Below are positions 11,790 to 23,599 of a stretch of DNA of 64,000 bases, in pieces. The first letter of the stretch is position 1. Each line of letters opens with the position of its first letter. The DNA lies in the NCBI GenBank assembly GCA_026214975.1, contig JAOBSW010000803.1, forward strand, positions 1 through 64,000. The letters run 5' to 3'. The DNA comes from Gentiana macrophylla (lineage: Eukaryota > Streptophyta > Magnoliopsida > Gentianales > Gentianaceae). The translations under genes were made by a program, and so were the position numbers. The notes below the pieces were generated by a model. The model had not been told where the DNA came from and did no database searches. It was given only the letters and a program-made list of their open reading frames with translations.

Positions 11790-14700
11790 CGCCGTACGTA
11801 CGTACGTTTACACTATGTCATGTAATATAAGCTTGTTTTAGAGATTTTCACTCAAATTAAGAAAATAGGCAATTGTCGTATATTTTAAAAATAAAAGTAT
11901 AGAATATATCTTAAATATGATTAATACAATAATTGTAAAAAGTAAATGAAATTTTGGATGAATAATATAATAGGCAATGAATGCATTGTGTTTAAAAAGA
12001 TCTGAACATGAGATGCCCAACAATCTATCCCAATTCCCAAACAGGGTCTAAAATCAAACCGAGTTGATTTGATACTCCATAGGGCTTGAAACTCGTCTCA
12101 AACTTAATTGAGTTATAAGAAGACAAGATCAAACTCGACTTGTTTAATACTCGATGAAATTCGATTCAGCTTTTAAGCTCAAAGTGTCTTTGTAGAATTC
12201 ATTTGTCTTTTACTACATATGGAAATATCAAACTTGACTCGTTAATACTCTAAACAACTCGACACGACTCATATAGGTAACAATTTATATGAAATACTAT
12301 TTAATTAATTCTTTTTTTTGAGTGGATTTATTTCATTCTTTTGTAAATATAAATGAGTAAATAATTAGCTCGATTAAGTCGTGAGCTACTCAAGTACTAT
12401 ATTTTGAAACTCGGAATTAGCTCGGTTTATTATTTAAGTAGCTCGACTCGAGCTCAAACTCAAAAAAACCCAAATTGACTCAAACTTCTTTTGTAACTCA
12501 AATACTAGTAGCTCGATTCACTTCCAATCCTAATCCCAAGGTTTGAAGTAAACTATGAACTTCTTTTTGTATCCTAAATATCACAAACAACATCTAATTT
12601 TCTTCAAGAACAAACTCAAAAACAAGATAACAACAAGAATCAAGTAGTTTTAGATCAGAACCTGCAGTGACAAACGAGCTCGATTCGGAACCGTTTGATC
12701 GATGGAGATCGGCTCTCGATTTCTCCCAAGAGCAAGTCCTACTGTCACAACATCTTTATTAACAACTTCTGCGAGTTCTTCACATGTAGGCCATCGATGC
12801 ATTTTCCTGCTAAAACCGGCATTTGCTTCACAAATCCGCGGTACCAACTCGTTTATCGTTCCCTATACAAAACAGACTGAGAATGCATTCGGTAACTACT
12901 TATAATCTTCTCTCTCCTACTTTTCTCGTAAACGCGTCGTCTTACCGGTAGCCTAATGATTTTAGACTTATTGATTGCTCTGCTAATTGCTTGCCTAATC
13001 CACCAATAAACATATGTTGATAATTTACAACCCTTTTCTGGGTTGAATCTTTTTGCTCCATGTAGTAGACCAATGTTTCCTTCCTGCATATTTTAAAAAA
13101 AAAAACAATAGAAAAATTGTAAATAAATGACAAGGAAATACAGATTCTGTAAATTCTAGTGAATATCTATGATATGAAATACGTATTCTCTATTTATATA
13201 AGAGCACTTTCAGTAAATATTTTAAAAACTAGATTTTAGAGATTTCAATAGGAAAAAATACAATGCAGCAGATACTTTACTTTTTACTCTAGAATAGTAA
13301 AATTTTCTTTACATCTACCGCATTCATCCAGATTCTGTAAAAAAATTCTTTATATCTACCAGATTATGTAAAACAGAGAATTTGATGCATTTCATATTAA
13401 ATAGAGATTCTGTAAATTAGAAAAACATGTATATAAAACTGTGAATTAAAATATTCGTTAAGAGGATCTGATGCAAGTGCTCTAATGTTGTACAGTTTGC
13501 AATAAAGATAACGACGTAGTTTACTTTAAATCGAGATTCTGTAAAATAAAGATACGCAGTCTTTGATTCTATAAAATAATGTTATATATATAAAAATATA
13601 TATTAAAAGTATCTGATGCAAATGTTGGATAACCTGAATAAGATCCTCCAAGCTTAAACCTTTGCCTTGATAAGTAAAAGCAATAGAAACAACAAGTTTT
13701 GTATAGCATCTTATTATTCTTTCCTCTGCTTCTCTACCATTGCATAATATCATGTCTAAGCTGTGTCTACTCATTCCGGCCGCTGCCGCCCACTCGGCTG
13801 ATGTCAATTTCCGGACGCCGGTTTCTTCTTCAATCTTTTTTCTCAGAGCTACAACCCTAGCTTCTTCCTAACAATCCACACAAAAAAAATACTTAGCCAT
13901 ATTGAAGTAGAGTGGCACTACAGTCTGTGGACGGATCTACAATTTTTTTCAGTAAGGACACCAAAACAAATTCAAAGATCCACCGGGTAAAAAAAACAAT
14001 CTGAATCCCAATGCGGGCATTGCCTCCCCCTTGCATGTAGATCCGCCCTTGTCTACAGTGATCGGTCAAATGACACTGGTCCCAGTGATTTTTCTTCGGT
14101 CCCTTAGACACTTCTCCAGTACCTTGGATGATTTCTTTGGGCCCGGAGAAATTTTCAAGATTTTCGGTAATATACTAATGCTAAAATCCAAGGGACCGGA
14201 AAAAAAAAAATCTAAAGGACTAAAGAAATATCTAAGGGACCCTAGAAATCATCGGGACCGATGTCATTGGACTTGTCACTGTATGATGATCATTGGAGGG
14301 GATCCATACTCATACAATAGATGGTAGATAAACAACGTAAGACTGAAAATACAGGCTCAACAACATATAAACTGAGCGGTAGAGAAAAGAAAAAAGGTAC
14401 ATATAAATATTATATTCGCTAGCTATCTAGGTTGCAACCGTACGGATAAATAGGCACGAATATGCGGTTATGTCTAGGTTGCACCGATGCGGAATTTTAA
14501 AAATAAATAAATATAGAATACAAGTGTACGAACGATATGCGTAGACATTAAAAATATGAGATCAAACTGTATATAATAAAAATATAAACACCAACATATA
14601 AACACGGAAAATCATAATGTCACACATTTTTGTAGTTTTCTTCATTTTATGACGGGTTTTCCTCAATTTTCAATCTAATTCTTCATTTCGCATATCCAAT

Positions 14701-15833
14701 TTATGGCTATGCATCTTCGGATCTCGCTTATAAAAAGTTGACAATTTATCTCGAAAGAGGTACTACCTCCATTTTAAAATAAATGTCATCGTAACACTTT
14801 GCACACATATTAAGAAAATCTTCTAAAAGACATATCTACCCTTATATAAAGTTAAGATTATTTTCCTCTTTCACCATAACAACCAGCAGTTTTATGGTGG
14901 TCCTGGACCACCATGTCATAGTTGTTCATCCAATAGGAATTCTTAAAAGAGGGGAAAAATTGTAAAATGATGGAATTTATATTTTACGCGATCGGACCCT
15001 ATGTGTTATCTTGATTTTCTATTGGTCATGAATCACCAAATCATACTTGGTCCAGGACCAGGATAAAATTTGCAGTTAACAACTCTATTTTCTCTTTCTT
15101 TTGATATAACATAGACAAATGTTTCTTGAAATCCTACCATGACACTTATTCAGGGACGAAGATAGTATCTTAAGTATCCGGTACGTATAATGTTAAATAC
15201 TTATCGGGAAACAAAAGTGTCAAGTATCCGAGATTCGGTATCAGACAAAAGTATTTGTGCATCGTTTGCCATAAACATTAGATAATGAAATCCTAGTTGA
15301 TTCCATACCTTTAAGCAGAAAGAGTATTCTGCTTCAGCTTTCTTTGTCAACAAATGCCCATCTAATTTCCCATTTTTCAAACACACAATATTCTTGATTT
15401 CTCTCTCATTAATCATCCCAAACTTGTTCATTTCTGCGGCATTTCTCCTTTTTCTTCTCATCTTCCTCCTCATTAAACTCGACCCGTTTCTCCAATCCCA
15501 TTTCCCTTCATCATCATCAAAATCGTCACTTTTTTCACTACCCAAAAGCCTCTCGAATTCGAAAATCACAGACGCGGCGTCTGCGTCTACGTCTGCGTCT
15601 GCGTGGGCTAGTACTTCTATGGCTTGTGCAGAAGAAGTAGAATGAGGGAGAATTGCAGGTGGGGTGTTAATGGAGAATAATGAAAGTGATGAAGAAGTTG
15701 AAAGAGTGTTGTTGAAAGATTGTGAGGATGGTTTTTTGGGATGATGAAAAGAAGAGATTGAGATTGCTTGGAGAGATATTGATGATGAAGATTTGTTTGA
15801 AGATGAAGAAGGTGGCGTTGTAATAATGGCCAT
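11436..15833 (-). CDS. SIG4: Plastid RNA polymerase sigma factor, SIG4/SigD-like, 5 exons
   Basis: Exons in transcript order: 15833-15309, 13867-13634, 13083-12946, 12862-12662 and 11714-11436, all phase 0, giving 458 aa. Residues 1-175 hold a Ser/Thr-rich transit peptide, an acidic stretch and an RRKMRRKRR basic patch. Exon 2 carries sigma region 2.1-2.2 (KLVVSIAFTYQGKGLSLEDL). Exon 3 has regions 2.3-2.4 (EGNIGLLHGAKRFNPEKG, STYVYWWIRQAISRAI), exon 4 region 3 (HRWPTCEELAEVV) and exon 5 region 4 with the -35-binding helix-turn-helix (LSFEEIGKKVKLSRERVRQI). It directs the bacterial-type plastid polymerase to promoters. The SIG4 assignment rests on length and on remembered adjacency of SIG4 and a UPF0114 gene in Arabidopsis; another SIG paralogue is possible. 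Intron 1 (1.4 kb) contains nested MITEs. Confidence 0.9.
11751..11789 (+). repeat. (AT)n(GT)n compound microsatellite
   Basis: About ten AT units followed by about nine GT units, then a short GTAC run. It lies in SIG4 intron 4, close to the exon 5 acceptor. Confidence 0.9.
14762..15173. mobile_element. Stowaway-like MITE in SIG4 intron 1, interrupted
   Basis: The left end reads TACTACCTCCATTTTAAAAT...AATGTCATCGTAACACTTTG. The reverse complement of the right end reads ATACTATCTTCGTCCCTGAA...AGTGTCATGGTAGGATTTC, so the two ends form long imperfect terminal inverted repeats. The centre is occupied by another palindromic element (14888-15076). Confidence 0.55.
14888..15076. mobile_element. Second MITE nested in the first
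   Basis: Inverted ends: left TTTTATGGTGGTCCTGGACC..., right (reverse complement) ATTTTATCCTGGTCCTGGAC.... Both continue into matching CATG...CCAATAG blocks. The outer MITE ends lie on both sides, so this one inserted later. Confidence 0.55.
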
Positions 15834-17088
15834 GTAAATGTTTGTGTAAATGTCTGAATGAAAAAATGGTGTTTGTTTGGTTTTTTTGATAAGTTGGGAG
15901 AGGCAGGAAATGTTTTATTTGCTTAAGGTGTTTGGAGGCTTTATACAATTATATGGTTACTACTAAAAGTATGAAGGAGACTTCTATCGACATCACAGAA
16001 TCGCTCAGATACCATATTCATCATGTAATTGGTTTTGGCACCTGATCAATTCTTTGATTATTTCATGCACCATGTGTTGTTACTGTCAGAAATGTCACTG
16101 ACACTGATGTTCGTTATGTATAAGAAACGTTACTGACATTGACACTCGTGGTATAACGATCTGTTTCATATATTTATATATTTATTTATTATATAGATAA
16201 GAAAATAGTGTAATTTTGGAATCTTTCTTCATCTTACGTTTGCTCATGTGTGTAGATAAGCTTTTGGTTATAGGAGTTAGGAAATTGTGACATGGGGACC
16301 ATCTTTCTTGATTTTTTTAGACACGGGCTTTTATAACCACTTTTGACCTTGGGTTTTTTTTATTTTATTTTAAATTTACTACTTCTATCCCAAATTATAA
16401 GTTTATTTAGACATTATCATACGGAAAATATAAGTTTGTTTAGACATTTTCATACATATTTCCTTTGACACTCAATAATATAATAGTTTTAAAGTATATG
16501 AATATATAATAAATTAGAGGTAGAAAGAAAGAAAAATATAATAAATACATATTTCTAAATGGACTTATATAGTTATATTATAAGACAAATTTTAAAAACT
16601 TAACGAAATTAAATTTTGAGACGGAAGTAGTATTTTCGAACATCAAAATATCTTAAACACAAATAAAATTATTTATACTTTTACCCTTAAGGTTTTTTTC
16701 TTTTCGCGATTACTTATTCTGACCAAATCTGGGTCAACATGTTGATAAATTTTCTGCAATAATATTGGTCATAATGTATATATAATGTGCTAGTTAAATA
16801 ATCTGCCACATAATCTATATGGAGGGAAAAAAACTCCTCTCTTTTCAAAAAAACATTTACTTGCATAACAAGAAAGGCAAAAGGCCAGTTTAGATGTCAG
16901 ATTAAGCATGAACATTACATGAAAAATTATACTCTACTGCATTGGCATGAACAAATTGAGCCAAAGAACTCTTTAACAGGGAATTCTGGTGCTACCCTTC
17001 ATTTTGAACCTAAACGCGTAGCGCCGTGCCAAAAAGGGCTCTCATGTAATTTTACAGAAAATATGCAGTTAATTAAAGATAACTTTCA
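15834..17088. other. SIG4 promoter / PRPL1 downstream spacer
   Basis: Spacer between the SIG4 start (15833) and the PRPL1 stop (17089), both genes on the minus strand. It is AT-rich and apart from the MITE at 16379-16630 contains nothing recognised. The SIG4 promoter must lie in the first few hundred bases above 15833. Confidence 0.5.
16379..16630. mobile_element. Complete Stowaway MITE, 252 bp
   Basis: Left end CTACTTCTATCCCAAATT; right end in reverse complement CTACTTCCGTCTCAAAATTT. The element is flanked by TA on both sides (16377-16378 and 16631-16632), the target duplication of Tc1/mariner-type Stowaway elements. The interior is AT-rich and non-coding. Confidence 0.75.
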
Positions 17089-19928
17089 CTAAACTTTAGA
17101 TGTAAGCTTGAATTCTAACATCTCCTTTATACTCAATCGAATGGAAGGTCCCATCGATGAACAAACGTGCGCGCTTTTCCAGTATACCCCTTTTGCCCCT
17201 GATGGTTTGTTTGCTTCCACTGATTTCTGTCATATATGTTCAAATACAAAACTCAAATTCTTGACCCGAAATTTCAGTGCAAATTTTCGATGTATGTATC
17301 AGTACTTTTGAGTCGAAAAAAATACAGACTACAAATTTAAAATAAAAAAAACAGGAGTGTACATACCACTGCAGCAATGAAGTTGTCAATAAGATCTTCC
17401 TCTGTAAAATTAACTTTTCCGAAAGGTAAGTGCACGATTCCGGTTTTATCTGCACGATATTCGACTTTGCCCTTCTTGAACTCACCTATCGCCTGCAACC
17501 CGATAAATTTTACCTCGAAAAGTCATGTTAATTTTCAAGATTTAAGGCTCAAAATCATAGGAAAAATAAATCTGCAAAAACTGAAATATTACCTGAGGTA
17601 TATTCGTAGTTACAGTACCAGCCTTTGGATTCGGCATGAGTCCACGTGGTCCTAAAATCCTTCCCAGGCTCGCGACCTATATATAAAGCAAACAAAAGAG
17701 AGTTCAAAGAACGAACGCATTGAATTTTCAATAGTATGTGCATTACTTTCGACAGATTCTTTATTTTACCGACTCAAACACCGTTTTTTTTCTTCTTTAA
17801 TCTCTATTAATGGTGAAATGCATCGGAAGTCACCTTAGGCATCATATCTGGAGTAGCAATTAACTTGTCAAAATCCATGAATCCACCTTTTATTTGTTCT
17901 ATTAAGTCCTCTCCTCCAACCAGGTCGGCTCCCGCGTTTTTTGCTTCATCGAACTTTTCACCTTTTATAAATTCATGAAACATATTCAGAAGCTTTAAAA
18001 CATAATCCATCAATTCGAAAACGAATACAAGTAAAAACCGAAAAAAGACGGTATTACCTTGAGTAAGGACTGCAACTCGAACCGTTTGTCCGGTCCCCTT
18101 CGGTAAATTCACCTATACAATAAGAATGACGGTATTAAGTAGCCTATAAAGATTATTATGTTTCCGGGTAATTATAAAAATAGAAGACGGCTCACAGTTG
18201 CTCGTAATTGCTGATCATTGTATTTTGGATCGATATTAAGGCGAAAATGAGCTTCTGCTGATTCCACAAACTTTGTCTTGGCGGTTTGCTTGAGCAACGA
18301 TATCGCGGTTTTCAAGTCGTAGTCTTTTTTATTTTCTCTAAGCTGCTGAATTTCCAAGAATCTCTTGGACCTCATCTGTATATTCATCAAGAAAGAATGT
18401 AAAACAATTTAGAAAAGAGAAATCATAAACACACAGTAACGAAAAAATATAGGACATGGGTACAGAGGGCATATATGTAAATATGAAGAATATAAGGACG
18501 GATTACCCTTCATTTTATTGTAGTTTTTCATCATTTTGGACAAATTTTCATTCGTTATTGGGCAGCATTTACTCAATATTCAACATGGTTCTTCATTTTA
18601 CATATCCGAGTTATGAATATACATATACGAACCCTGTATCCACAACTTTTGAAAACAACAAATTTTCCCTTAGGTGTGTTATCCTAAGTATGCAACGCGT
18701 ATCTGTGTCGGATACGTATCGGATATGGAACACACTACCAGACAGAAGTATCTGTGCATCATAGAAGCAAAGAACCAACTCCATAGAAACACGATCACTT
18801 CACAACATTATGCTTAAATTACAATAAGTAGCATATCAATCAAACTACAGCTAATGAAACTTTTCTCGAAAGCAAAACAACACATTTTACAAAAAGACCC
18901 CTTTCAGTGGCACCACGGTGTTTTCAGCATGGAAACCAGTAGAAAGTCAATTCTAAAGCTAAGAATAGACTTTCACGCCTTAGATTGCTACAATCGACCA
19001 TCGGAAAAAATTGATTCTTAGCTCTAGAATTGAGTGTGCAAAAGTCGAGTGTACTACGGTACCAAAAACGATATACTTGTTGAGGTGCCACTAAAGACGA
19101 CCTTTAAAAAGATAGGAAAAAGCGTGCACACATCGATTCCTTAGCTCAATATGGGCACAATTCAAGCAATACCGTATTACAAATAACCAGTCGCTTGTTA
19201 AAGGCACCATAACGAATCTACCATGACACCACACTACTTCAAGTTAGGTTCGACACTTTACAAAGGTCGAAAATGCACGTTCGACCCCTGCAAAGTCGAA
19301 TGTTGAACTTAGATTCGGCTATCAACGTGGTGCCACGAAAGTAGATTCATCTGTAACAAAGGTTAGAGTTTTAGCATTCTACAAGTATCTATCTACTAGT
19401 GCTAATACCTTCACAGCAAAAATAACAGACAGATATTGCAATAATCTTATCATCAATGGCAATCAATGAGAAAATGAGCTAAAACCCACAAACCATTTCC
19501 AAGAATTACACCATAAAATCACATAAAAACGAAACAAAAATCATAAAAATTGAATCTTTACATACTCTGTCTCTTTTAAGTAGCAAAGCAGCTTTCCCTT
19601 TCTTAACCTTAGCCGGAGGTGGTGGTGCTGCTGCCACCGCCACCCCACCACCATCTTCTCCGTCAACATCCTCATCCAGCTCCGCCTCCGTAGCCACGGC
19701 CGCAACCACCACAGAATTCGACAGAAACCGGCCATCTACGGCAGCCCCTTGGCCTAATGAAGGTAATTTCCTTTCTCTAAATTGGAGCACAAGGTTCTTG
19801 GTGGAGATACAGAAATTGGGTGATGATTTGAGATTGAAATAGGGGATTGAACAAGGGATCATTGGGTTGAGTTCTTGGGATAGAACTGAGGATAGAGTTA
19901 GTGGTGAAGGAACAGCACAGGAGGCCAT
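17089..19928 (-). CDS. PRPL1: Plastid 50S ribosomal protein L1, 7 exons
   Basis: Exons in transcript order: 19928-19566, 18375-18196, 18112-18058, 17961-17834, 17676-17593, 17492-17367 and 17226-17089, totalling 357 aa, normal for a plastid uL1 precursor. Residues 1 to ~75 are a transit peptide. An acidic, then Ala/Pro-rich linker ([30 protein letters not shown]) precedes the L1 fold. L1 signatures include the start of the fold [51 protein letters not shown], the hallmark [19 protein letters not shown], and [17 protein letters not shown]. The protein binds 23S rRNA at the L1 stalk and acts in tRNA release from the chloroplast ribosome. All splice sites are GT-AG. The long intron 1 carries two copies of the GGCACCAC element and a GATACG repeat. 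Confidence 0.95.
18655..18763. repeat. GATACG-rich repeat in PRPL1 intron 1
   Basis: GTGTTATCCTAAGTATGCAA, CGGATACGTATCGGATATGG and ACACACTACCAGACAGAAGT match pieces of the repeat in UPF0114 intron 3. The order of blocks is conserved, so the copies are related and not random simple sequence. Confidence 0.5.
18909..19090. mobile_element. GGCACCAC-ended MITE, copy 2 (PRPL1 intron 1)
   Basis: Begins GGCACCACGG and ends GGTGCCA, with AGTCAATTCTAAAGCTAAGA and CTTAGCTCTAGAATTGA as internal inverted arms. Related to the NLE intron 1 element. Confidence 0.5.
19203..19334. mobile_element. GGCACCA-ended MITE, copy 3 (PRPL1 intron 1)
   Basis: Begins GGCACCATAACGAATCTACC and ends AACGTGGTGCC. The start closely resembles that of the NLE copy (GGCACCACATCGAATCTATC). 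Internal arms TTCGACACTTTACAAAGGTC and CTGCAAAGTCGAATGTTGAA can pair. Confidence 0.55.
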
Positions 19929-20295
19929 GGTGGTGTCTGCTTCAAACGAAGGGTGTTTTTCAATAATTTATTTCTTGGATTATAGTTCTGTGGCTTTTAT
20001 ATGTCTATCCATATGCCTATGGTATACAACTATATATACTAGTAAAAAATGGATTTCAACGCACTTGAGCGAAATGCATCTTATAAGTTTTAAACTTATT
20101 TGACGATATTAAATACGAAGAAATGTAGCGTGAACGAACCGCTCGTAACGCGCGATTTTAAGCGCCAACAATGAAAAATAAAACATTTTACGTCGATCTC
20201 TTTCTCGGATACCACAACCTACCACACAACTCTACCCTAGTCAACACACTCTTTCTTTCTACTACTACACACATTATCAATCACCCAACCGCACA

Positions 20296-20741
20296 TATCC
20301 CAACATTTTTTAACACTCACCTATCTAATACTACCTCACCACGCCCTACACCACATTATCTTACCACATATTATCTTACCACACTACCCTATATTACGTA
20401 CTTTATTCAACCTACCAAACTTTACTTAACTTACGCCACATCATCCAACCATACCATCCTACCCTACCATACATCACCGCATTACATCTCATACCACGCG
20501 CCACCTACATTGAAGACACCCTACCGTGACCCTACCTCTCTACATACCTACAAACCTTAACCTACCTCCCAACCTACATATTAATTCACTATCCTAATAA
20601 GCCTATTACACCCTATTTTATCTCATCCCACCCTACCTTACCCTACCCACCACCCCATCCTACTCTACCTTACAACTCCCTACCCTACCGTGCCCACCAC
20701 CCATCTTACTATACCCTACCCTTCCCACCACCCCCAACCCC
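20296..20741. repeat. Pyrimidine-rich satellite unit, tandem copy 1
   Basis: About 446 bp of C/T/A-rich DNA built from degenerate ACCCTACC, CCACC and TACC words, nearly free of G on this strand. It is repeated directly in the next unit (20742-21187) at high identity with small indels. Apparent open frames here (for example Pro/Thr/His-rich ones) are composition artefacts. Confidence 0.85.
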
Positions 20742-21187
20742 TATCCCAACATTTTTAACACTCATCTATCCAATACTACCTCACCACGCCTACACCACAT
20801 TATCTTACCACATATTATCTTTACCACACTACCCTATATTACGACTTTATTCAACCTACCAAACTTTACTTAACTTACGCCACATCATCCAACCATACCA
20901 TCCTACTCCTACCATACATCACCGCATTACATCTCATACCTCGCCTCACCTACATTAGCACACCCTACCGCACCCTACCTCTCTACCTACCTACAAACCT
21001 TAACTTACCTCCCAACCTACATATTAATTCACTATCCTATGCTAAGCCTATTACACCCTATTTTATCTCATCCCACCTACCTTACTCCTTCCCACCACCC
21101 CATCCTACTCTACCCTACAACTCCCTACCCTACCGTGCCCACCACCCATCTTACTATACCCTACCCTTCCCACCACCCTAACCCAAC
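20742..21187. repeat. Pyrimidine-rich satellite unit, tandem copy 2
   Basis: Direct copy of 20296-20741, starting at the same TATCCCAACATTTT word and ending in the same CTTCCCACCACCC word. The DNA just upstream (20180-20295) has similar composition but is not a full third copy. Confidence 0.85.
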
Positions 21188-22238
21188 CCACCCTCACACC
21201 TTTAGGGTGGCATCAAAACATGTACATAGAATAATAATATAAGTGCGTATGAAATGAATATCCGACACATCTCTTCGACATCTCCGACATCGTATGGATA
21301 CTTTTCGACACTACCGAATAATTTTTTTCAATTTCTACTTAAATCAATTTTAACCGAAAAAATGAAGTTTATCTTTGACATTATCTGCAACAACACGTGT
21401 TCTACCCAAAACACGACACGACATACTTGATACACCCCGACACCATATCCAACGGTTGTCGGTTGATCAAATGAATATTAATTAAAATTTTAATTAAAAT
21501 CTAACACTCTATCAACACTCCACGACACAAAATCGACACCTTTCGACACTACTAAACCATTGACCAAAGAAAAAAACCGACACACACAATATATAGAAGT
21601 AATAAAAGCGAAGACGGAAAAAAATAATCAATACGTAGCACCCCAAAAAACGACGCCCTAAAAAAGCGGCATATACACACAATGTAAAAATATATATACA
21701 TAAAAAGGAAAAGAACACACACACAAACAAACTATAGTATATTGAAATATCACATGAGTCAGATCGTACAAGATAAGCACCAAAAAAAAAAGGAAGAGAT
21801 CTCGATGGAAAGTAAAATAACATGTAATTAAATTGGAATCGGATACATCTTAAGCACAACACACATAATAAGATTAAGAATAAATTAAAGCTAATGTGTA
21901 GATTAAAAATACAATTGAGTCTCTAAATGGAACAATTTAACTCAAACCCTTCACCTCAAAAAAAAAAAACTTTTAAAATTTGGGCACTAATAAACAAGAA
22001 AGTTATATAAAAAAAAGATTGGGCGAATTTTTGGTAGATGAACGATAAAAAAAAGCAGAACTAAAAAAAACAAGTGTCACCATTTGACACTTTTTCCCTT
22101 CTTATATATAGAGAAAGATATATGGCAAATTATAATATTTATTTTGGAAGTTTCATACATATTAACAAAATAGTTTAATGTTATAAAGTGTAAAAAATTC
22201 TTTGAGTACCATTAATGTAATGAATGTAAAACTTGAAT
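21188..22238. other. Spacer without recognised gene
   Basis: 21240-21440 contains diverged GATACG-family sequence (CCGACATCGTATGGATAC, CACGACACGACATACTTG). The remainder is A-rich and has no coding signature on either strand. Confidence 0.45.
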
Positions 22239-22389
22239 GGTGTGTTAGATTGCTCGAATGTAACGAAATAGAATGAAACTGATGGAATGAAATGAAATGA
22301 TTCTATTTATATGTTTGACATGCTATGGAATGAAACGAGTGAGATTCTATAAGATGTGTCAAGTGATACGATGGGTAATTCGTGTGCGA

Positions 22390-22800
22390 GATGATGAGTG
22401 TGGCGGGTGTATGGTGGTGGGGCATGCGGTCATGGGTGGTGGCGGATGATGTGAGGTGTGCGATAGTGGTGGTGGCCATGGTGATGAGAGTGGTGTGGTG
22501 TACGCTACTAGTTGTTGTTGTTGTCGTGTTGGTGGTGGTTGAGGTGACGAGAGTGGTGTTGTATGCGGTGATGGGAGATGGTAAGGTGGGATGTGGTAGT
22601 GGCGGTGATGGTTGTGGTGACACGGGTGGTATGGTGTGCCGTGATGGGTGACGGTGAAGTGGGTAGTGGTGTCCGAGTGAAGATCGGTAGTGATCGAGTT
22701 GGTTGTGGTGGAAGATAGTAGCCGAGTTTGGTGGTGAGATAGGTTATGGGTGAGGATGAAGAAGACGGTGGTGAGGAGGGTGGTGGCATAAGGTAGTGGT
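22390..22800. repeat. GTGGTG-rich minisatellite
   Basis: Degenerate iteration of GGTGGT, GGTGATGG and GTGGTGT words over about 400 bp. It starts directly inside the left inverted arm. A related shorter run lies at 23440-23541. Frames across it (Val/Gly/Trp on +, His/Pro/Thr on -) are low-complexity artefacts. Confidence 0.8.
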
Positions 22801-23560
22801 GAAATGGTTGGTAACATGATGTGGAGGTGAAGCGAATGGTCGTGGGTTGGGTTATGATGGGGGATCGTGATCAATTGTGACGAGGGCCGACCATGGGATA
22901 ATGATATGAAGCGACGAGTTTTCGAAGCTTCCAAAGATGCCTTTGCTACAGGTTCATATAATGGCGAAACTCCTGAGTTTGGTACTCAAACTGGCTCATA
23001 ATATGCTTCCCTATATCCTGCTGCTATCCCGAGACCCTGCTACATCGTGATAACTCTCTTCAACCAGATCAACAAAGGCGAGACCAGCTCACTTCTCCAA
23101 AACTTCGTAGTGGCAAGCAACAGAAAGAGAAAGCCCAAGGGGTTGGTTTACTTCTGGACATGCTTCATTTGCATTGCTCTTCTTCTTCGGACATATTTGG
23201 CATTGTGCGAGAACCCTATTCAAAGATGTTTTTGCCGGTATTCATCCGGATTTGGATGATTTATGCGCGTGAACAACCCCTATTGATAACGCGCGAACAG
23301 CCCCTATTGATAACGCTCGAACAGACATTATCAAAGAAAGACTTGTATGCCGAATTGCATAGAAGAAAGGGTGGTAGAGTTTAGAGTTAGAGTCAAACAT
23401 GCACCAACGGCTTTATCACTGCTCGTGACAGGGTAGGCGGAAATGGTGGCGGCAGTGGTGGTGCGGTGGAGGGTGGAAACGGTGGATTGCGGAGGGGTGG
23501 GCGGGTGGCACGGTACTAGGCGGGTGGGTGGTGGTGGTTGATTTTGAAATGGTATCCTAA
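22801..23560. other. Unassigned segment with short frames
   Basis: A + frame at 23047-23259 ([20 protein letters not shown], then a hydrophobic stretch) is uninterrupted for 70 codons. It has no family I recognise and no splice-supported extension. It may be a captured gene fragment or remnant coding DNA of the surrounding element. 23265-23320 holds a short duplication of the word CGCGAACAGCCCCTATTGATAA. Confidence 0.3.
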
Positions 23561-23599
23561 ACTCAATCGGGTTGGACCGGATCCGATCGGGTCGGATCA

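Noticed and set aside
20171..20560. 129-codon + frame rich in Thr, Pro, His and Tyr
   Set aside because: Composition of the pyrimidine-rich satellite; it is disrupted in the tandem copy and has no domain.
20296..21187. CRISPR-like or array-type regularity
   Set aside because: Only two long units, no short identical repeats with unique spacers, and a plant nuclear context.
22303..22934. 106- to 191-codon minus frames rich in His, Pro, Thr
   Set aside because: Antisense of the GGT minisatellite; several overlapping frames are open at once, which is a repeat artefact.
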